The notes beneath the pieces are model-generated. The model was not told the DNA's origin. It ran no database searches and worked only from the letters and a program-made list of their open reading frames with translations. 64,000 nt of DNA from Euzebya rosea. Its GTDB lineage: Bacteria; Actinomycetota; Nitriliruptoria; Euzebyales; Euzebyaceae. The DNA lies in assembly GCF_003073135.1 (NCBI RefSeq), contig NZ_PGDQ01000006.1, positions 1 to 64,000 of the forward strand, read 5' to 3'. Numbering within the stretch: position 1 is the first letter of the stretch; every line of letters begins with the position of its first letter. The position numbers and the translations under genes were made by a program. Shown piece by piece: positions 1-9,044 of the stretch.

Positions 1-225
1 GGAGTGGGTGCCGGTCGAGCCGGGGGTGGTGTGGGCGAGGGTGGTGTTGCCCTGCTCGGTCCAGCCGTTGGTGGTGGCCTCGACGTCCTGCTGGTCGGCG
101 CTCAGCAGGTTCGTCGGAGGTGTGGAGGAGGCTGCGGCCGAGGACGGGGTTGGCCCGGCGAGCAGGACCACTGCCAGCAGGGCGGACAGCACACCGAGGG
201 GGTGCAGGCGGGAGGTTCGTGTCAT
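1..225 (-). CDS. N-terminal part of a secreted protein (runs off the left edge)
   Basis: Only the first 75 codons are present. The ATG at 225 opens a classic Sec signal peptide: a basic start (MTRTSRLHPLG), a hydrophobic core (VLSALLAVVLLAG) and small residues around a likely cleavage site near residues 27-30. The mature start is rich in Thr, Ser and Asn. A GGAG at 236-239 lies ten bases upstream of the start. The protein is expected outside the membrane; its function cannot be told from this fragment. The 199 bases between this start and the next gene show no further gene. Confidence 0.6.
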   Translation of the reverse strand, partial: MTRTSRLHPLGVLSALLAVVLLAGPTPSSAAASSTPPTNLLSADQQDVEATTNGWTEQGNTTLAHTTPGSTGTHS

Positions 226-424
226 GAGGGAGGGACTCCGGTGAGTGGGTCGGGGGATACCCACCGTGTCGACCCTCGTTGTGTCCGGATTTAGCCCGCC
301 CATGCATGCGGAGACCAGAATGACTCAAGGCGACTAGTCATTTCTTCAATGCAGCGTGATGTGGGCGCACCCACAGTCGCGATCCGTGCGCTCCCCGCTC
401 GGCGGTGGCGTTGGACGCCCGCCC

Positions 425-1711
425 CTACTCGCTCCGGGGGGACGGGGACGTCGTCGTGGCCCGCGGGGCGACCCATTCGGTCGGCTGGTGCCGTCGACGA
501 AGGCTCCGGCGGCGGATGCGTCGCACCGTTCCCACCACCGACCGGGCCTTGTCCCGCGGGGACAGGGACAGCCAGAGGTGCCACGCCGGCATGTTGGTGT
601 ACCTCGGAGCCGCCACGCCCAGGAGGCGCGACACGAGGATCCGTGCCCAGACCGCCCCGCGCGTCCGCCGCAGGTTCGGCTGCGACCGCGGGAGCAGGGA
701 CGGGTCGACGCGCGCGGCGACGACGTGGCCGGCCGCGATGGCCTCGGCCAGCGCGGCACGCCCCCGTGGAGTGCGGACCAGGATCAGCGACGAACCCGCC
801 TCGCCCGGGTCGAGCGTGCGGTACCAGGGGTCACCGACGGCGATGTCGGCGAACTCGCCGGTGTGGTCGATGCAGACGTGGCAGCGCCACTGCCGGCGTG
901 ACTGCAGCTGTCCCCACGAGTCCTCGTAGCTCGTCCGCCGCGTCACGACCTGTCCGTCGACGATGCCCCGGACCTCCGCGTCGCCGGGCCAGCCGTTGCC
1001 GCGGTACCGAACCGAGGTGATCTGGCCCGGATCGTCGAAGCCGAGGCGCGCGGCGAGCTCGATCGTCGCGCGGGTCGATGGCGTGCCCGCGCAGAAGATG
1101 CCGACGGTCAGCTGCAGCCGCTCGTCGAGCCGAGGGTCCAGCCGCGCGGCTCGTCGGGCCCCGGCGATGTCGCAGGGCTTGCCGATCATCGCGCACGGAC
1201 CCGGTTCCGCCGCGACGACGCCGAGCCCGTCGCAGGGGCTTGCGGGCGCGTACCGCGATCCGGCCGCCGACACGACCTCCTCGCGAGTCCGGCTGAGGAC
1301 GGTCCGGTTGAGCAGCGGCGCGGTCGGATCGGCTGCCGTGTGCAGGACGCCGCGCATCCCCCCGTCGGTCAGGCAGTGGACCGCCAGCGCCGTGGCGACG
1401 CCGCCGCTGGAGCCCCGGAACCGGATGTCGGGGTCCGCGGCGTGGCCCTCCCAGACCTCCAGCACCGGGCCCCAGTCCGGGAGCAGGTCGGGGTCGCTGT
1501 CGACGGGGTGCGAGGAGGGATGCCCCATCGCGATGCCCGGGCACGCACCCAGGGCTCGGGCGGTGTCGGCGCCCGGGGCCACCAGCGGGCGACGGCCCTG
1601 GTCGACGTCGTTGATCATCCGTATCTCGCCGGGCTGGACGAACGCACACGTGCCGCAGCCAGTGCAGAGGTTGCGGGCAGCCACGTCCTCGATGCCGGCG
1701 ATCGGACTCAC
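425..1711 (-). CDS. Coenzyme F420 hydrogenase/dehydrogenase beta-subunit family protein
   Basis: This 428-residue protein belongs to the FrhB/FdhB family, whose members use an Fe-S centre and a flavin for electron transfer. Near the N-terminus are C16, C19 and C22 (LCTGCGTC), followed by GACPG, as in a ferredoxin-like 4Fe-4S site; the FrhB N- and C-domains fill roughly residues 95-330 (SSGGVATAL, GKPCDIAGARR, CHVCIDHTGEFADI). It starts with GTG at 1711, which overlaps the stop of the pyruvyl transferase-like gene by four bases, so the two are translationally coupled. That pairing recurs in surface-polysaccharide clusters, where the FrhB-like partner has no settled reaction. The C-terminal 50 residues are Arg-rich and poorly conserved-looking. 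The family call is firm; the substrate is unknown. Confidence 0.82.
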   Translation of the reverse strand: MSPIAGIEDVAARNLCTGCGTCAFVQPGEIRMINDVDQGRRPLVAPGADTARALGACPGIAMGHPSSHPVDSDPDLLPDWGPVLEVWEGHAADPDIRFRGSSGGVATALAVHCLTDGGMRGVLHTAADPTAPLLNRTVLSRTREEVVSAAGSRYAPASPCDGLGVVAAEPGPCAMIGKPCDIAGARRAARLDPRLDERLQLTVGIFCAGTPSTRATIELAARLGFDDPGQITSVRYRGNGWPGDAEVRGIVDGQVVTRRTSYEDSWGQLQSRRQWRCHVCIDHTGEFADIAVGDPWYRTLDPGEAGSSLILVRTPRGRAALAEAIAAGHVVAARVDPSLLPRSQPNLRRTRGAVWARILVSRLLGVAAPRYTNMPAWHLWLSLSPRDKARSVVGTVRRIRRRSLRRRHQPTEWVAPRATTTSPSPRSE

Positions 1712-3006
1712 GAGCCTGCCCCCACCAGGCGGTCGACGACGTCGAGGATGGCGTCGCGCTGCGCCACTGCGTGGCCGACGGCCACCGGGACGGACCGCTC
1801 GAGGACCGTACGGATCGCCCGGCGTTCCTCCCACCCCTGCAGGACGGCCGCGACGACGTCCTCGGTACCGTCCCGGCGCGCATCGACCACACGATCGGCC
1901 ACACCGAGGGTGCGGAACACCTCCGCGGTCTTGGGGCTGTAGGCGATCGCGCATGTCGGCACCGATGACGTCAGCGCCGCGATGGTGGCGTGCATGCGGG
2001 TGCCGCAGAAGAAGTCGGTTCGGCCGATGAGCCACTTGGTCTCCGCCGCACCGAGCTCGGTCGGCGCGACGACGAGCCTCCGGTCGTGGACGTCGGCGGC
2101 CAGCGCGCGGCAGGCGACGATGTCGTTGCGGACGTGGGGGACGAGGAGGACCGTCACGCCCGCCTCGAGGAGGCCGACCACGATGCCCCGGACGGTTCGG
2201 TCGTAGTCCACAGCGAGGCCGTATCGCTGCCCTGCATCGGGACGGCCGTACAGGAGTCCGCTGACGTTGACCCCGGCCACGGGCGCCCCGGGAACCATGC
2301 CCCACGTTCGCTCGACCTGCGCCATCACGTCGGGTCCGGGAGGTGTGGGCGGCAGCGTGAACGCCATGTCGACGCCCCGGTGGTGGCGTGCCGGGTCGTG
2401 GTGCGGCCCGAGCATCCTGACCATCTGCCGGTGGCTGTCCGCACCTCGCGCCCAGGCCGCGGTCGCGCCCCGCAACAACGCCGTGGCCTGGTGCAACGTC
2501 CGACGGTGGCGGAACGGCCCGTAGGTCTGCGGCAGCAGCACCAGGGGGCGTCCAGCGGCCAGCGCGAGTCGTTTGCCCGCGGCCGTGGTGGCGAACCGTT
2601 CGCGGCCGTAGAGGTCGGTGAAGCTGTCCCCTGCGGTGAGGTCCAGCACCACGTCAGCGGACAGGACCGCAGCGGCGCCCGGGTTGCCGAGCCCTCCGGC
2701 TCGGGCGGCCACCCGCGTGGTGAGCTGGTTCTCGGGGCGGGTGTAGCGCCGCCCGCCACGGAAGCCGACACAGTCCACCGTCACGGTCCGATCGCCCACC
2801 ACGAACGTGCGGCGACGGGCCCCGAGCCCGTTGTCGAACACGGTGATGACGGCGTCGGGGTGGCGACGGGAGAGTCCGTCGACGGTGGCCAGCATCAAAG
2901 CCGACACCCCGTGGTTGCCCGAGTCCGGAGCCGCGCCGAACAGGCAGATGCGCGGGCCGGTGCCGACGGCTTCGCCGTGGCGGACGGTGCGCGTCCTCGA
3001 GGACAT
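1708..3006 (-). CDS. Polysaccharide pyruvyl transferase family protein
   Basis: A 432-residue protein of the polysaccharide pyruvyl transferase family (PF04230), which moves pyruvate from phosphoenolpyruvate onto sugars of cell-wall or exopolysaccharide; many members are uncharacterised. The glycine-rich N-terminal motif ICLFGAAPDSGNHGVSAL (about residues 20-37), the DVVLDLTAGDSF segment, LVLLPQTYGPF and the late FFCGTRMHATIAAL motif are typical. ATG at 3006 follows the small upstream gene by ten bases, and its stop overlaps the GTG of the FrhB-like gene, so it sits in a leftward operon. The acceptor sugar cannot be deduced. Confidence 0.82.
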   Translation of the reverse strand: MSSRTRTVRHGEAVGTGPRICLFGAAPDSGNHGVSALMLATVDGLSRRHPDAVITVFDNGLGARRRTFVVGDRTVTVDCVGFRGGRRYTRPENQLTTRVAARAGGLGNPGAAAVLSADVVLDLTAGDSFTDLYGRERFATTAAGKRLALAAGRPLVLLPQTYGPFRHRRTLHQATALLRGATAAWARGADSHRQMVRMLGPHHDPARHHRGVDMAFTLPPTPPGPDVMAQVERTWGMVPGAPVAGVNVSGLLYGRPDAGQRYGLAVDYDRTVRGIVVGLLEAGVTVLLVPHVRNDIVACRALAADVHDRRLVVAPTELGAAETKWLIGRTDFFCGTRMHATIAALTSSVPTCAIAYSPKTAEVFRTLGVADRVVDARRDGTEDVVAAVLQGWEERRAIRTVLERSVPVAVGHAVAQRDAILDVVDRLVGAGS

Positions 3007-3016
3007 GGTGGGCCGC

Positions 3017-3493
3017 TCAGCTGCTGGTGTCGTCGGTGAGATCCACGACGACCTGTCGGGTCGGGTCGTGCGTGGGGGCCAGCGCCTCGATGATGGCCGG
3101 CAGGTCGTACACGCTCACGGGGCCGTAGTCGACCGAGCGGTCGAAGCGGTGGAGGTTGACGCGGGTGTTGCCCGAGGTGTCGTTGACCAGCTCGATGACC
3201 AGTCGCAGCGAGATCGTGTCGTCCATGTCGATGGACGTTCGCCCAGGGTCATCAACCGAACGCAAACTCTCCCGCTCGGTGCCGGTGACGGTGCCGGCGT
3301 CGGTGCCCTTGCCGGCGTCGGCTCCGCTGGCCGTGTCGGGGCCGTCGGGTTCGTGGGCCAGGCCCTCGAGGAACGCGCCGAGGTGCTGCAGCGGCATCCG
3401 TGTGGTGGTCCTCGCCCCCCGGACGATGACCTCCGACGGATGTCCGGGTTCTCGGACGAGGCCGAGGACCAGACGGCGGTTCGTGGTGACCAC
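3017..3493 (-). CDS. Hypothetical protein between a SARP regulator and a pyruvyl transferase-like gene
   Basis: About 158 residues if the GTG at 3493 is used. The first half (TTNRRLVLGLVREPGHPSE) and the second half (SLRLVIELVNDTSGNTRV, DLPAIIEALAP) look like two alpha/beta stretches joined by an acidic, Gly/Thr-rich linker (about residues 70-95). No signal peptide or membrane segment is seen and I do not recognise the family. The start is uncertain: no ribosome site precedes 3493, whereas a CTG near 3517 has a GGAG upstream and would add a few residues. It lies 50 bases after the regulator stop and 10 bases before the pyruvyl transferase-like gene, so it is probably co-transcribed. Confidence 0.55.
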   Translation of the reverse strand: MVTTNRRLVLGLVREPGHPSEVIVRGARTTTRMPLQHLGAFLEGLAHEPDGPDTASGADAGKGTDAGTVTGTERESLRSVDDPGRTSIDMDDTISLRLVIELVNDTSGNTRVNLHRFDRSVDYGPVSVYDLPAIIEALAPTHDPTRQVVVDLTDDTSS

Positions 3494-3543
3494 CCATGGA
3501 GCGTTGTCGGCGGTCGTCAGAGGATCGTCAACTCCACGCTGCC

Positions 3544-6500
3544 TCAGGCCACCGAGGCCGGCGTCCGGTTCGTGCCGCGATGACGACGCAGGAACGCCTC
3601 GGCTTCGGCCTCGCGAATCCGCAGCCCCTCCCGGGCCGCGATCGAGCGGGCGGCCTCGGCGAACCCGATCGCCCCCCCGGGTCGCCCGAGTGCGTCCAGG
3701 ACCTCGGCGTGGCACAGGAGCATGACGGTCTGCTCCCGTGGGAACGGCCGCCCCCCGCTGGCAGCGACGGCGCGGCCCAACGACCGGTTCGCCGCATCGG
3801 GGTCGCTCGGGGCCTGCAACGCCGCCAGGCGGGCGTAGGCCTCCGCCAGGAGCAGCGTCGCACCGCTGTGGCTGCTGACCAGGATGCTCTGCTGCACCAT
3901 CTCCGAGGCGTGTTCGTGGTCGCCGAGGGCAGCGTGCGCGCGGGCGAGGAGCAGGTTCAGCCACACGAACTGCATGGCAGGTGCACGCCCCGATACCGCT
4001 GTCGCCGTCTCCAGCCGGCCGAGGGCTGCCGCTGGGTCCCCACGTTCCAGGAGTATCTCGGCCTCGATGGCGTGATGCGGGCTGCGCGGTGCACGATCGG
4101 CTGCACGCGCGGACACGGTGAGCGCGCGGTCGACGTCGTCTGCACCGACCTCGTGCAGCGCCCGGGCGAACCAGCCAGCGGCGATCCCGTTCAGGCGGGG
4201 GTACTCCACTGACATGGTCCAGGCACGTTCGAGCGTCTCCATCGCCTCGGGAGCCTGTCCCACCCACAACCTCGGTGACGCGACGCCCAGCAGGGCCTGG
4301 ACCATCAAGGCTCGCGATCCGGTTCGTTCGGCGATCGCGGCCGCCGTGCGTCCGGCTCTCGACGCGTCCTTGATCCGGCGGGTGGCGAGGTACTGCACGC
4401 CGAGGTGGGAGCGGCTGCGGACCTGCAGCATCGGATCGGCTGCTCGGTCGGCGAGCACGACCGCTGCCGAGGCCGCCTCGGTCGCCCTCGGCACCGACCA
4501 GCGCGCCAGGATGCGGGCCCCCGTCATCTCGACGTGACAGCGCTCCACGACGTCGTTGTCCGGCACGGCACTGCGCGCCAGCTCGTACCAGCCGTAGGGG
4601 TCGTCACCCGGCGCCTGGAGGGCCGCGCGACGCCGGTACAGGCGCGGCAGCAGGTCCGGGGCGTCCGTGCTCGCCATGGCGATCGCCGCATCCAGCGCGC
4701 GGACCATGACGTCCTCCTCGACCCCATCGGAGGCCTCCAGGACCGCAGCGATCCCTGCCAGCCGGTCGGAGGCGCGCGCCCCCTCGGTCAACACCTGCAG
4801 CTCCGTGGGCACGGGGAGCATCCCGCTCGGACCGTCCTTCAGGGAGACGACATCCGGCCGCGAGACGTCCATGCTCCGAACCGGCGCGCCTGCCTCCACC
4901 CAGTGCCCGAGCCGGGCGGTCCTGCTCGTGGGGAAGGCGGTGCACCGGGCGATCCGTCGATGCAGCTGCCGTCGGACGCTGGGGCGCAGCCAGCGGTAGG
5001 CAGCCAGCCGGGTGTCCTCGTCGGCGAACGACCAGCTGCCCTCGTTGCGTTGGAGCACACCGCAGTCCTCCAGGACGTCGAGGGTGCTCTCCACGGCATC
5101 GGTGTCGGGCACCAGGTGGCGGAGGCCCGGTGCGTCGGCCGGAGTCCCCAGCACTGCGAGCACCTCCAGCACCTCCAGCTCGCTCGGGGTCAGGCGCTCC
5201 CTGGCCCGTTCCACGATCTCCTCCGGCCTGCCCTCCGGCGCCACTGACGACGGAGGGTCGACGTCTTCGGACTCGCCGACCAGCTGGTGGCGAACGCACT
5301 CGTCGATCAGCAGCGCGGGGATCCCGCCGGAGCGATCGAGCAAGCCCTGGCGCACGTCGGGATCGGCGGTTCGCTCGAGGACCAAGTCGATCAACCGTGC
5401 CGCCTCGTCCCGTCGCAGCGGGTCGACGCCGACCACGTCGCCCCGGCCGGTCACGTCGTCCCGAGCGGCACCAGCGGTGACCACGGCCAGCGGCACCGAC
5501 AGGTCGGCGAGCTCGTCGGCCAGGAGGGTGAGCGACTGGGTGTCGGCCCACTGGGCATCGTCAACGCACAGCAGGGTGGGCTCCGAGACGGTGATGCGAC
5601 CGTCCTGGCCCACGATCGGCCGGAGGATCCGTTCGTGGGCGCTGCCGGGGGCCAGGCCCTGCACGGAGTCCAGCCTGACCAACGTGGCCACACCGTCGGT
5701 GTACTGCGCGATCTCGTCGAGCAGGCGGCTCTTGCCGACGCCGGGTTCACCGACGAGGTGCACGAGGATCGCGTGTCGCGCGCGGAAGGCGCTGCCGATC
5801 CGTTGCTGCAGGTGCTGACGCAGGACCTGTCGGCCGACGAAGGGCACCGCGGGGCGCGCGGCCACCTTGCGCAACAGCCCGAGGTGGAGCGCATCGGTCC
5901 GCTCCGAGGGGTCGGCGCCCAGCGTGTCGACCAGCGCGTTCCGGCAGCTCTCGTATGCCCGCAGGGCGCGGCCCGTTTCGCCGAGGTGGGCCGAGGACTC
6001 CATGAGGGCGCGGCAGGCTCGTTCGGAGCAGGGGTCGATGCCGGCCGCCCGGTCCGAGAGCATCTGGGCCAGGCGCCAGGCCCCGATCGAGATCGCGGCC
6101 TCGGCGGACTCGACGAGCAGGGACAGGTGCAGCTGGTGCAGGTGCCGCCGCTGCTCGTCGATCCAGTCGGCGCCCGGCCAGTCGTCGGAGATGTCGCCCG
6201 CGAACGTGGCGAGGGCGCTCTGCGCAAGCGCGAGGCCGCTCTCGGCATCCTCCATCATGTACCGGCGGCGCACTCGTGCGACCGAGGCCTCGAAGGCACC
6301 CGCGTCGACCCATGCCTCGCGAAGCACCAGCGTGTCGCCCTCGCGCTGGAGGCAGTTGCTGCCGACGGCCTTGCGGACCTGCGAGGCGGCCGTGCGCAGG
6401 CGCGCCCTCGAGCGGCCGGGATCGACTCCGGGCCAGATGGCCTCGAGGGCCACGTCGACGGGCACGGGGTGCGGGGCCCTGAGCGCCACGAGGGCCAGCA

Positions 6501-6603
6501 GCGAGCGGGTCATCATCGTGCGCCAGTCCGATGCCGCGACGTAGGTCCCGTCGGTCCGCCGCACGCGAAAGGTCCCCAGCAACCGGATCTCGACCAACGC
6601 CAC
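3544..6603 (-). CDS. SARP/BTAD-family transcriptional regulator with AAA ATPase and TPR-like C-terminus
   Basis: A 1019-residue regulator of the AfsR/SARP type. Residues 1-95 form an OmpR-like winged helix (EIRLLGTFRV, SRARLRTAASQVRKAVG), residues about 100-245 the bacterial transcriptional activator (BTAD) domain. A Walker A loop GEPGVGKS at 285-292 and a Walker B-like LLCVDDAQWAD follow, giving a STAND-type ATPase switch. The last 400 residues are Ala/Leu-rich helical repeats resembling TPRs. The start is GTG at 6603, preceded by GAGGGG at six bases. Such proteins usually activate nearby secondary-metabolite or surface genes; the adjacent leftward genes are the natural candidate targets, which is inference. 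Confidence 0.85.
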   Translation of the reverse strand: MALVEIRLLGTFRVRRTDGTYVAASDWRTMMTRSLLALVALRAPHPVPVDVALEAIWPGVDPGRSRARLRTAASQVRKAVGSNCLQREGDTLVLREAWVDAGAFEASVARVRRRYMMEDAESGLALAQSALATFAGDISDDWPGADWIDEQRRHLHQLHLSLLVESAEAAISIGAWRLAQMLSDRAAGIDPCSERACRALMESSAHLGETGRALRAYESCRNALVDTLGADPSERTDALHLGLLRKVAARPAVPFVGRQVLRQHLQQRIGSAFRARHAILVHLVGEPGVGKSRLLDEIAQYTDGVATLVRLDSVQGLAPGSAHERILRPIVGQDGRITVSEPTLLCVDDAQWADTQSLTLLADELADLSVPLAVVTAGAARDDVTGRGDVVGVDPLRRDEAARLIDLVLERTADPDVRQGLLDRSGGIPALLIDECVRHQLVGESEDVDPPSSVAPEGRPEEIVERARERLTPSELEVLEVLAVLGTPADAPGLRHLVPDTDAVESTLDVLEDCGVLQRNEGSWSFADEDTRLAAYRWLRPSVRRQLHRRIARCTAFPTSRTARLGHWVEAGAPVRSMDVSRPDVVSLKDGPSGMLPVPTELQVLTEGARASDRLAGIAAVLEASDGVEEDVMVRALDAAIAMASTDAPDLLPRLYRRRAALQAPGDDPYGWYELARSAVPDNDVVERCHVEMTGARILARWSVPRATEAASAAVVLADRAADPMLQVRSRSHLGVQYLATRRIKDASRAGRTAAAIAERTGSRALMVQALLGVASPRLWVGQAPEAMETLERAWTMSVEYPRLNGIAAGWFARALHEVGADDVDRALTVSARAADRAPRSPHHAIEAEILLERGDPAAALGRLETATAVSGRAPAMQFVWLNLLLARAHAALGDHEHASEMVQQSILVSSHSGATLLLAEAYARLAALQAPSDPDAANRSLGRAVAASGGRPFPREQTVMLLCHAEVLDALGRPGGAIGFAEAARSIAAREGLRIREAEAEAFLRRHRGTNRTPASVA

Positions 6604-6975
6604 GGGCGGCCCCTCACTACCTTGCCCGGCCCCTCCGGTCCGTCGTGCGGTCCCGCCACACGCGGTGTGGAGCCCACTTGTCCGTCGCCCCTCCCACGGG
6701 GCCTCCTCACAGCGTCCCTGGTGCAGGCCCCGCCCTCACGGAGCTCGAACGCACTCAGGAAGACCTTTCGCGGTCAGGTATATAACGGTGCGTATGGCAA
6801 CGCAACAGGGTCAGCCGGTCTTGATATACGCTGCGTAGTGCGAGCTGCCCGTATCGGGTCGAGCCTTTACCTTGTGCGCAGGTGGGTACACCATGCCCTC
6901 GTGGAGGGTGTCCTCCCCGTGCGGCCCAGCGGACGTCCGTGGGTCGCCGTTTCTTGACCCCGAGCTAGGAGAGAT
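6604..6975. other. Intergenic region between divergent regulator and infC
   Basis: This 372-base gap separates the leftward regulator from infC and must hold the start signals of both. It contains AT-rich hexamers that stand out in GC-rich DNA, TATATAAC at 6779-6786 and TTGATATAC at 6821-6829, which could be -10 elements of the infC promoter, but neither has a convincing -35 box at 16-18 bases. Assuming transcription starts near either, infC would have a leader of roughly 140-190 bases. I see no small gene here. Confidence 0.35.
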
Positions 6976-7494
6976 GTGAGCGAACGACTCGCGACGAACC
7001 AAGAGATTCGCGCAAAGGAAGTCCGTTTGATCGGACCCACCGGTGAGCAGATCGGCATCGTGCCGCTGAAGATCGCCATCGATGCGGCCCGCGAGGCAGA
7101 CCTGGACCTTGTCGAGGTTGCGCCCAACGCACAGCCGCCCGTGGCCAAGGTCATGGACTACGGCAAGTACGTCTACGAGCAGGAACGCGCTGCCCGCGAC
7201 GCCCGGAAGAAGCAGAAGGCGAGCGGCCAGAAGGCGATCCGCTTGCGGCCCAAGACCGACGACCACGACTTCGACACGAAGGTCCGGCAGGCCCGCAAGT
7301 TCCTGACGCAGGGCTACAGCGTTCGCTTCCAGGTCATGTTCCGCATGCGTGAGCTGCGTCGCCCCGAGATGGGTCTCGCGCTGCTCGACAAGGTCATCGA
7401 GGACCTGTCCGACGTGGGGACCGTGGAGAACCGCTCCGGTCTGCAGGGTCGTTTCGCGACCATGGTCATGGCGCCCAAGGCAGGCGCCTCGTAG
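6976..7494 (+). CDS. infC: Translation initiation factor IF-3
   Basis: A 172-residue IF-3, which binds the 30S subunit, prevents premature 50S joining and checks the start codon. The N-domain (NQEIRAKEVRLIGPTGEQIGIV), the basic linker with DYGKYVYEQ, and the C-domain (IRLRPKTDDHDFDTKVRQA; FRMRELRRPEMG) are complete. Translation begins at GTG 6976, four bases after AGGAG. An ATG at 6974 overlaps this start but runs directly into TGA. The gene stands alone: rpmI and rplT, its usual partners, do not follow; tRNA-Trp and secE do. Confidence 0.95.
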   Translation: MSERLATNQEIRAKEVRLIGPTGEQIGIVPLKIAIDAAREADLDLVEVAPNAQPPVAKVMDYGKYVYEQERAARDARKKQKASGQKAIRLRPKTDDHDFDTKVRQARKFLTQGYSVRFQVMFRMRELRRPEMGLALLDKVIEDLSDVGTVENRSGLQGRFATMVMAPKAGAS

Positions 7495-7556
7495 GCCATG
7501 ACGGGGGGCGGCCGGGTCGTCATCGGTGATCGGTCCGTTCGGACGTCGTGTCACGG

Positions 7557-7586
7557 TTGCCGATGGGGGTGCAGGCTGCCTATACT
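7557..7586 (+). promoter_or_regulatory. Promoter for tRNA-Trp (and probably secE-nusG)
   Basis: TTGCCG at 7557-7562 and TATACT at 7581-7586 are separated by 18 bases, a good housekeeping-sigma promoter. Transcription would start near 7593, about 60 bases before the tRNA. Confidence 0.7.
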
Positions 7587-7655
7587 CGTCGTTCCATCGC
7601 GTTGGCGGTGGTTTTCCTATGCGGGCAGGTCGCTCTCCGAACGGCCCGTTTGCAC

Positions 7656-7731
7656 AGGGGCGTAGCTCAATTGGCAGAGCGTCGGTCTCCAAAACCGAAG
7701 GTCGTGGGTTCGATTCCCTCCGCCCCTGCCA
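7656..7731 (+). tRNA. tRNA-Trp (anticodon CCA)
   Basis: A complete cloverleaf: acceptor stem AGGGGCG/CGCCCCT, D arm GCTC...GAGC, anticodon stem TCGGT/ACCGA with loop CTCCAAA, so the anticodon CCA is at 7689-7691, and a T arm with loop TTCGATT. The T stem (GTGGG/CCCTC) has one T-T mismatch. The discriminator is G7728 and the CCA end is encoded (7729-7731). A tRNA-Trp just before secE is common in actinobacteria. Confidence 0.95.
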
Positions 7732-7791
7732 CACCAGGCCGGTGGTCCCCTCCAGACGGGTGACCACCCCTGTCGGACCATTCCGGTCCCC

Positions 7792-7812
7792 CACCGCCGT
7801 CCTCCGGCGGTG
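7792..7812 (+). other. Stem-loop between tRNA-Trp and secE
   Basis: CACCGCCG (7792-7799) pairs perfectly with CGGCGGTG (7805-7812) around a TCCTC loop. It lies between the tRNA and secE, with no T tract after it, so it may act in tRNA 3' processing or as a partial attenuator rather than a full terminator. Confidence 0.5.
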
Positions 7813-7845
7813 TTCCCGAGCCAGACCGCGACCCTCAGGCGCACG

Positions 7846-8070
7846 ATGAGCGACACAACCAACACCGGCGGACCCGAGCGCGCCAAGCGCACCGGTCCCG
7901 GCCAGTTCATGAAGGAAGTCCGCGTGGAGCTCCGCCGCGTGGCGTGGCCCTCGCGTCAGGAGGTCGCCCAGTACTCCCTGATCGTCCTGGCCGTGACCCT
8001 CGTGCTCGGCGCCATCATCTTCGGCCTCGACCAGCTGTTCGGCCAGATCGTCTTCTGGATCTTCGGATGA
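7846..8070 (+). CDS. secE: Preprotein translocase subunit SecE
   Basis: A 74-residue SecE, the small clamp subunit of the SecYEG translocon in the inner membrane. A hydrophilic N-terminus is followed by the conserved amphipathic stretch [20 protein letters not shown] and a single membrane segment (about residues 45-70). I chose ATG 7846; an upstream in-frame ATG at 7810 would add 12 untypical residues. Its stop overlaps the nusG start (ATGA). Confidence 0.95.
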   Translation: MSDTTNTGGPERAKRTGPGQFMKEVRVELRRVAWPSRQEVAQYSLIVLAVTLVLGAIIFGLDQLFGQIVFWIFG

Positions 8071-8936
8071 GTGCGGACGACGTCGAGGACCTGCAGGCTC
8101 AGGCGACCGAGGACGACGCTGCCGACACCCAGGCAGCGCCTGCGGACGCTGCCGAGGTCGAGCCCGAGGCAGAGGACGCCGCTGACGCCGATGCCGACGC
8201 AGACGACGAGGACGGCGACGACCTCGACGACCTGCTGAGCGCGGCTGGTGTCGACGACGAGTCCGACGAGGACGCCGACACCGAGGACGCCGAGACCGAG
8301 GACGTGTCCGCCGAGGCCGACGCCTCCGACGCCGACGAGGCCGCGGAGGAGGAGCCCGTCGAGGTGAAGCCCAAGCGCTTCGACCCGATGCGCCTTCCGG
8401 GCGACTACTACGTGGTCCACACCTACGCGGGCTACGAGAAGAAGGTCCAGGAGAACCTCAACAGCCGCATCCAGTCCATGAACATGGACGACCGGATCTA
8501 CGACATCATCATCCCGACGGAGGATGCGGTCGAGATCAAGGGCGGCAAGAAGCAGCAGGTCAAGAAGAAGGTCTTCCCCGGCTACGTGCTGGTGCGCATG
8601 GACCTCGACGACGAGTCCTGGTACGTGGTCCGCAACACGCCGGCCGTGACCGGGTTCGTCGGTCCCCCCGGTGCACGCCCCGTGCCCCTCTCCCGCGCCG
8701 AGGTCGAGAAGATCCTCGTCCAGCCGGAGGAGGAAGAGGAGACCACCAAGACCAAGAAGACGACGGTCGACTTCGACGTCAACGAGAACATCCGTGTGAC
8801 CTCCGGCCCCTTCGCCGACTTCACCGGGACGATCTCGGAGATCAACGCCGACCAGGAGAAGCTGAAGGTCCTCGTGTCGATCTTCGGTCGCGAGACCCCC
8901 GTCGAGCTGACGTTCGACCAGGTCGCCAAGCTGTAG
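8067..8936 (+). CDS. nusG: Transcription termination/antitermination factor NusG with acidic N-terminal extension
   Basis: A 289-residue NusG. The NGN domain begins near residue 110 ([19 protein letters not shown]) with FPGYVLVRM, and the KOW domain closes the protein ([16 protein letters not shown]). NusG binds RNA polymerase and modulates pausing, Rho action and coupling to the ribosome. The first about 105 residues are almost only Asp, Glu, Ala and Ser, an extension far longer and more acidic than in E. coli (181 residues in total); actinobacterial NusG often has such a tail. ATG 8067 overlaps the secE stop by four bases. Confidence 0.95.
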   Translation: MSADDVEDLQAQATEDDAADTQAAPADAAEVEPEAEDAADADADADDEDGDDLDDLLSAAGVDDESDEDADTEDAETEDVSAEADASDADEAAEEEPVEVKPKRFDPMRLPGDYYVVHTYAGYEKKVQENLNSRIQSMNMDDRIYDIIIPTEDAVEIKGGKKQQVKKKVFPGYVLVRMDLDDESWYVVRNTPAVTGFVGPPGARPVPLSRAEVEKILVQPEEEEETTKTKKTTVDFDVNENIRVTSGPFADFTGTISEINADQEKLKVLVSIFGRETPVELTFDQVAKL

Positions 8937-8977
8937 CAACCCCCCGATCCAGGGGCCAACGCCCCCGACCCCCGATC

Positions 8978-9006
8978 CGTGGGAGGGCGCGAATCCCTCC
9001 GCCACG
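8978..9006 (+). promoter_or_regulatory. Leader hairpin before rplK, possible L1-binding site
   Basis: CGTGG-GAGGG (8978-8987) pairs with CCCTC (8995-8999) and CCACG (9002-9006), leaving a two-base CG bulge. The GTGGGAG...CCAC layout resembles the L1 site of 23S rRNA helix 76-77, which L11 operon leaders mimic for autoregulation by L1. The match is by eye. Confidence 0.45.
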
Positions 9007-9044
9007 TGCGGAAGCGCCCACTCGTACCACGAAGGAGACACATC

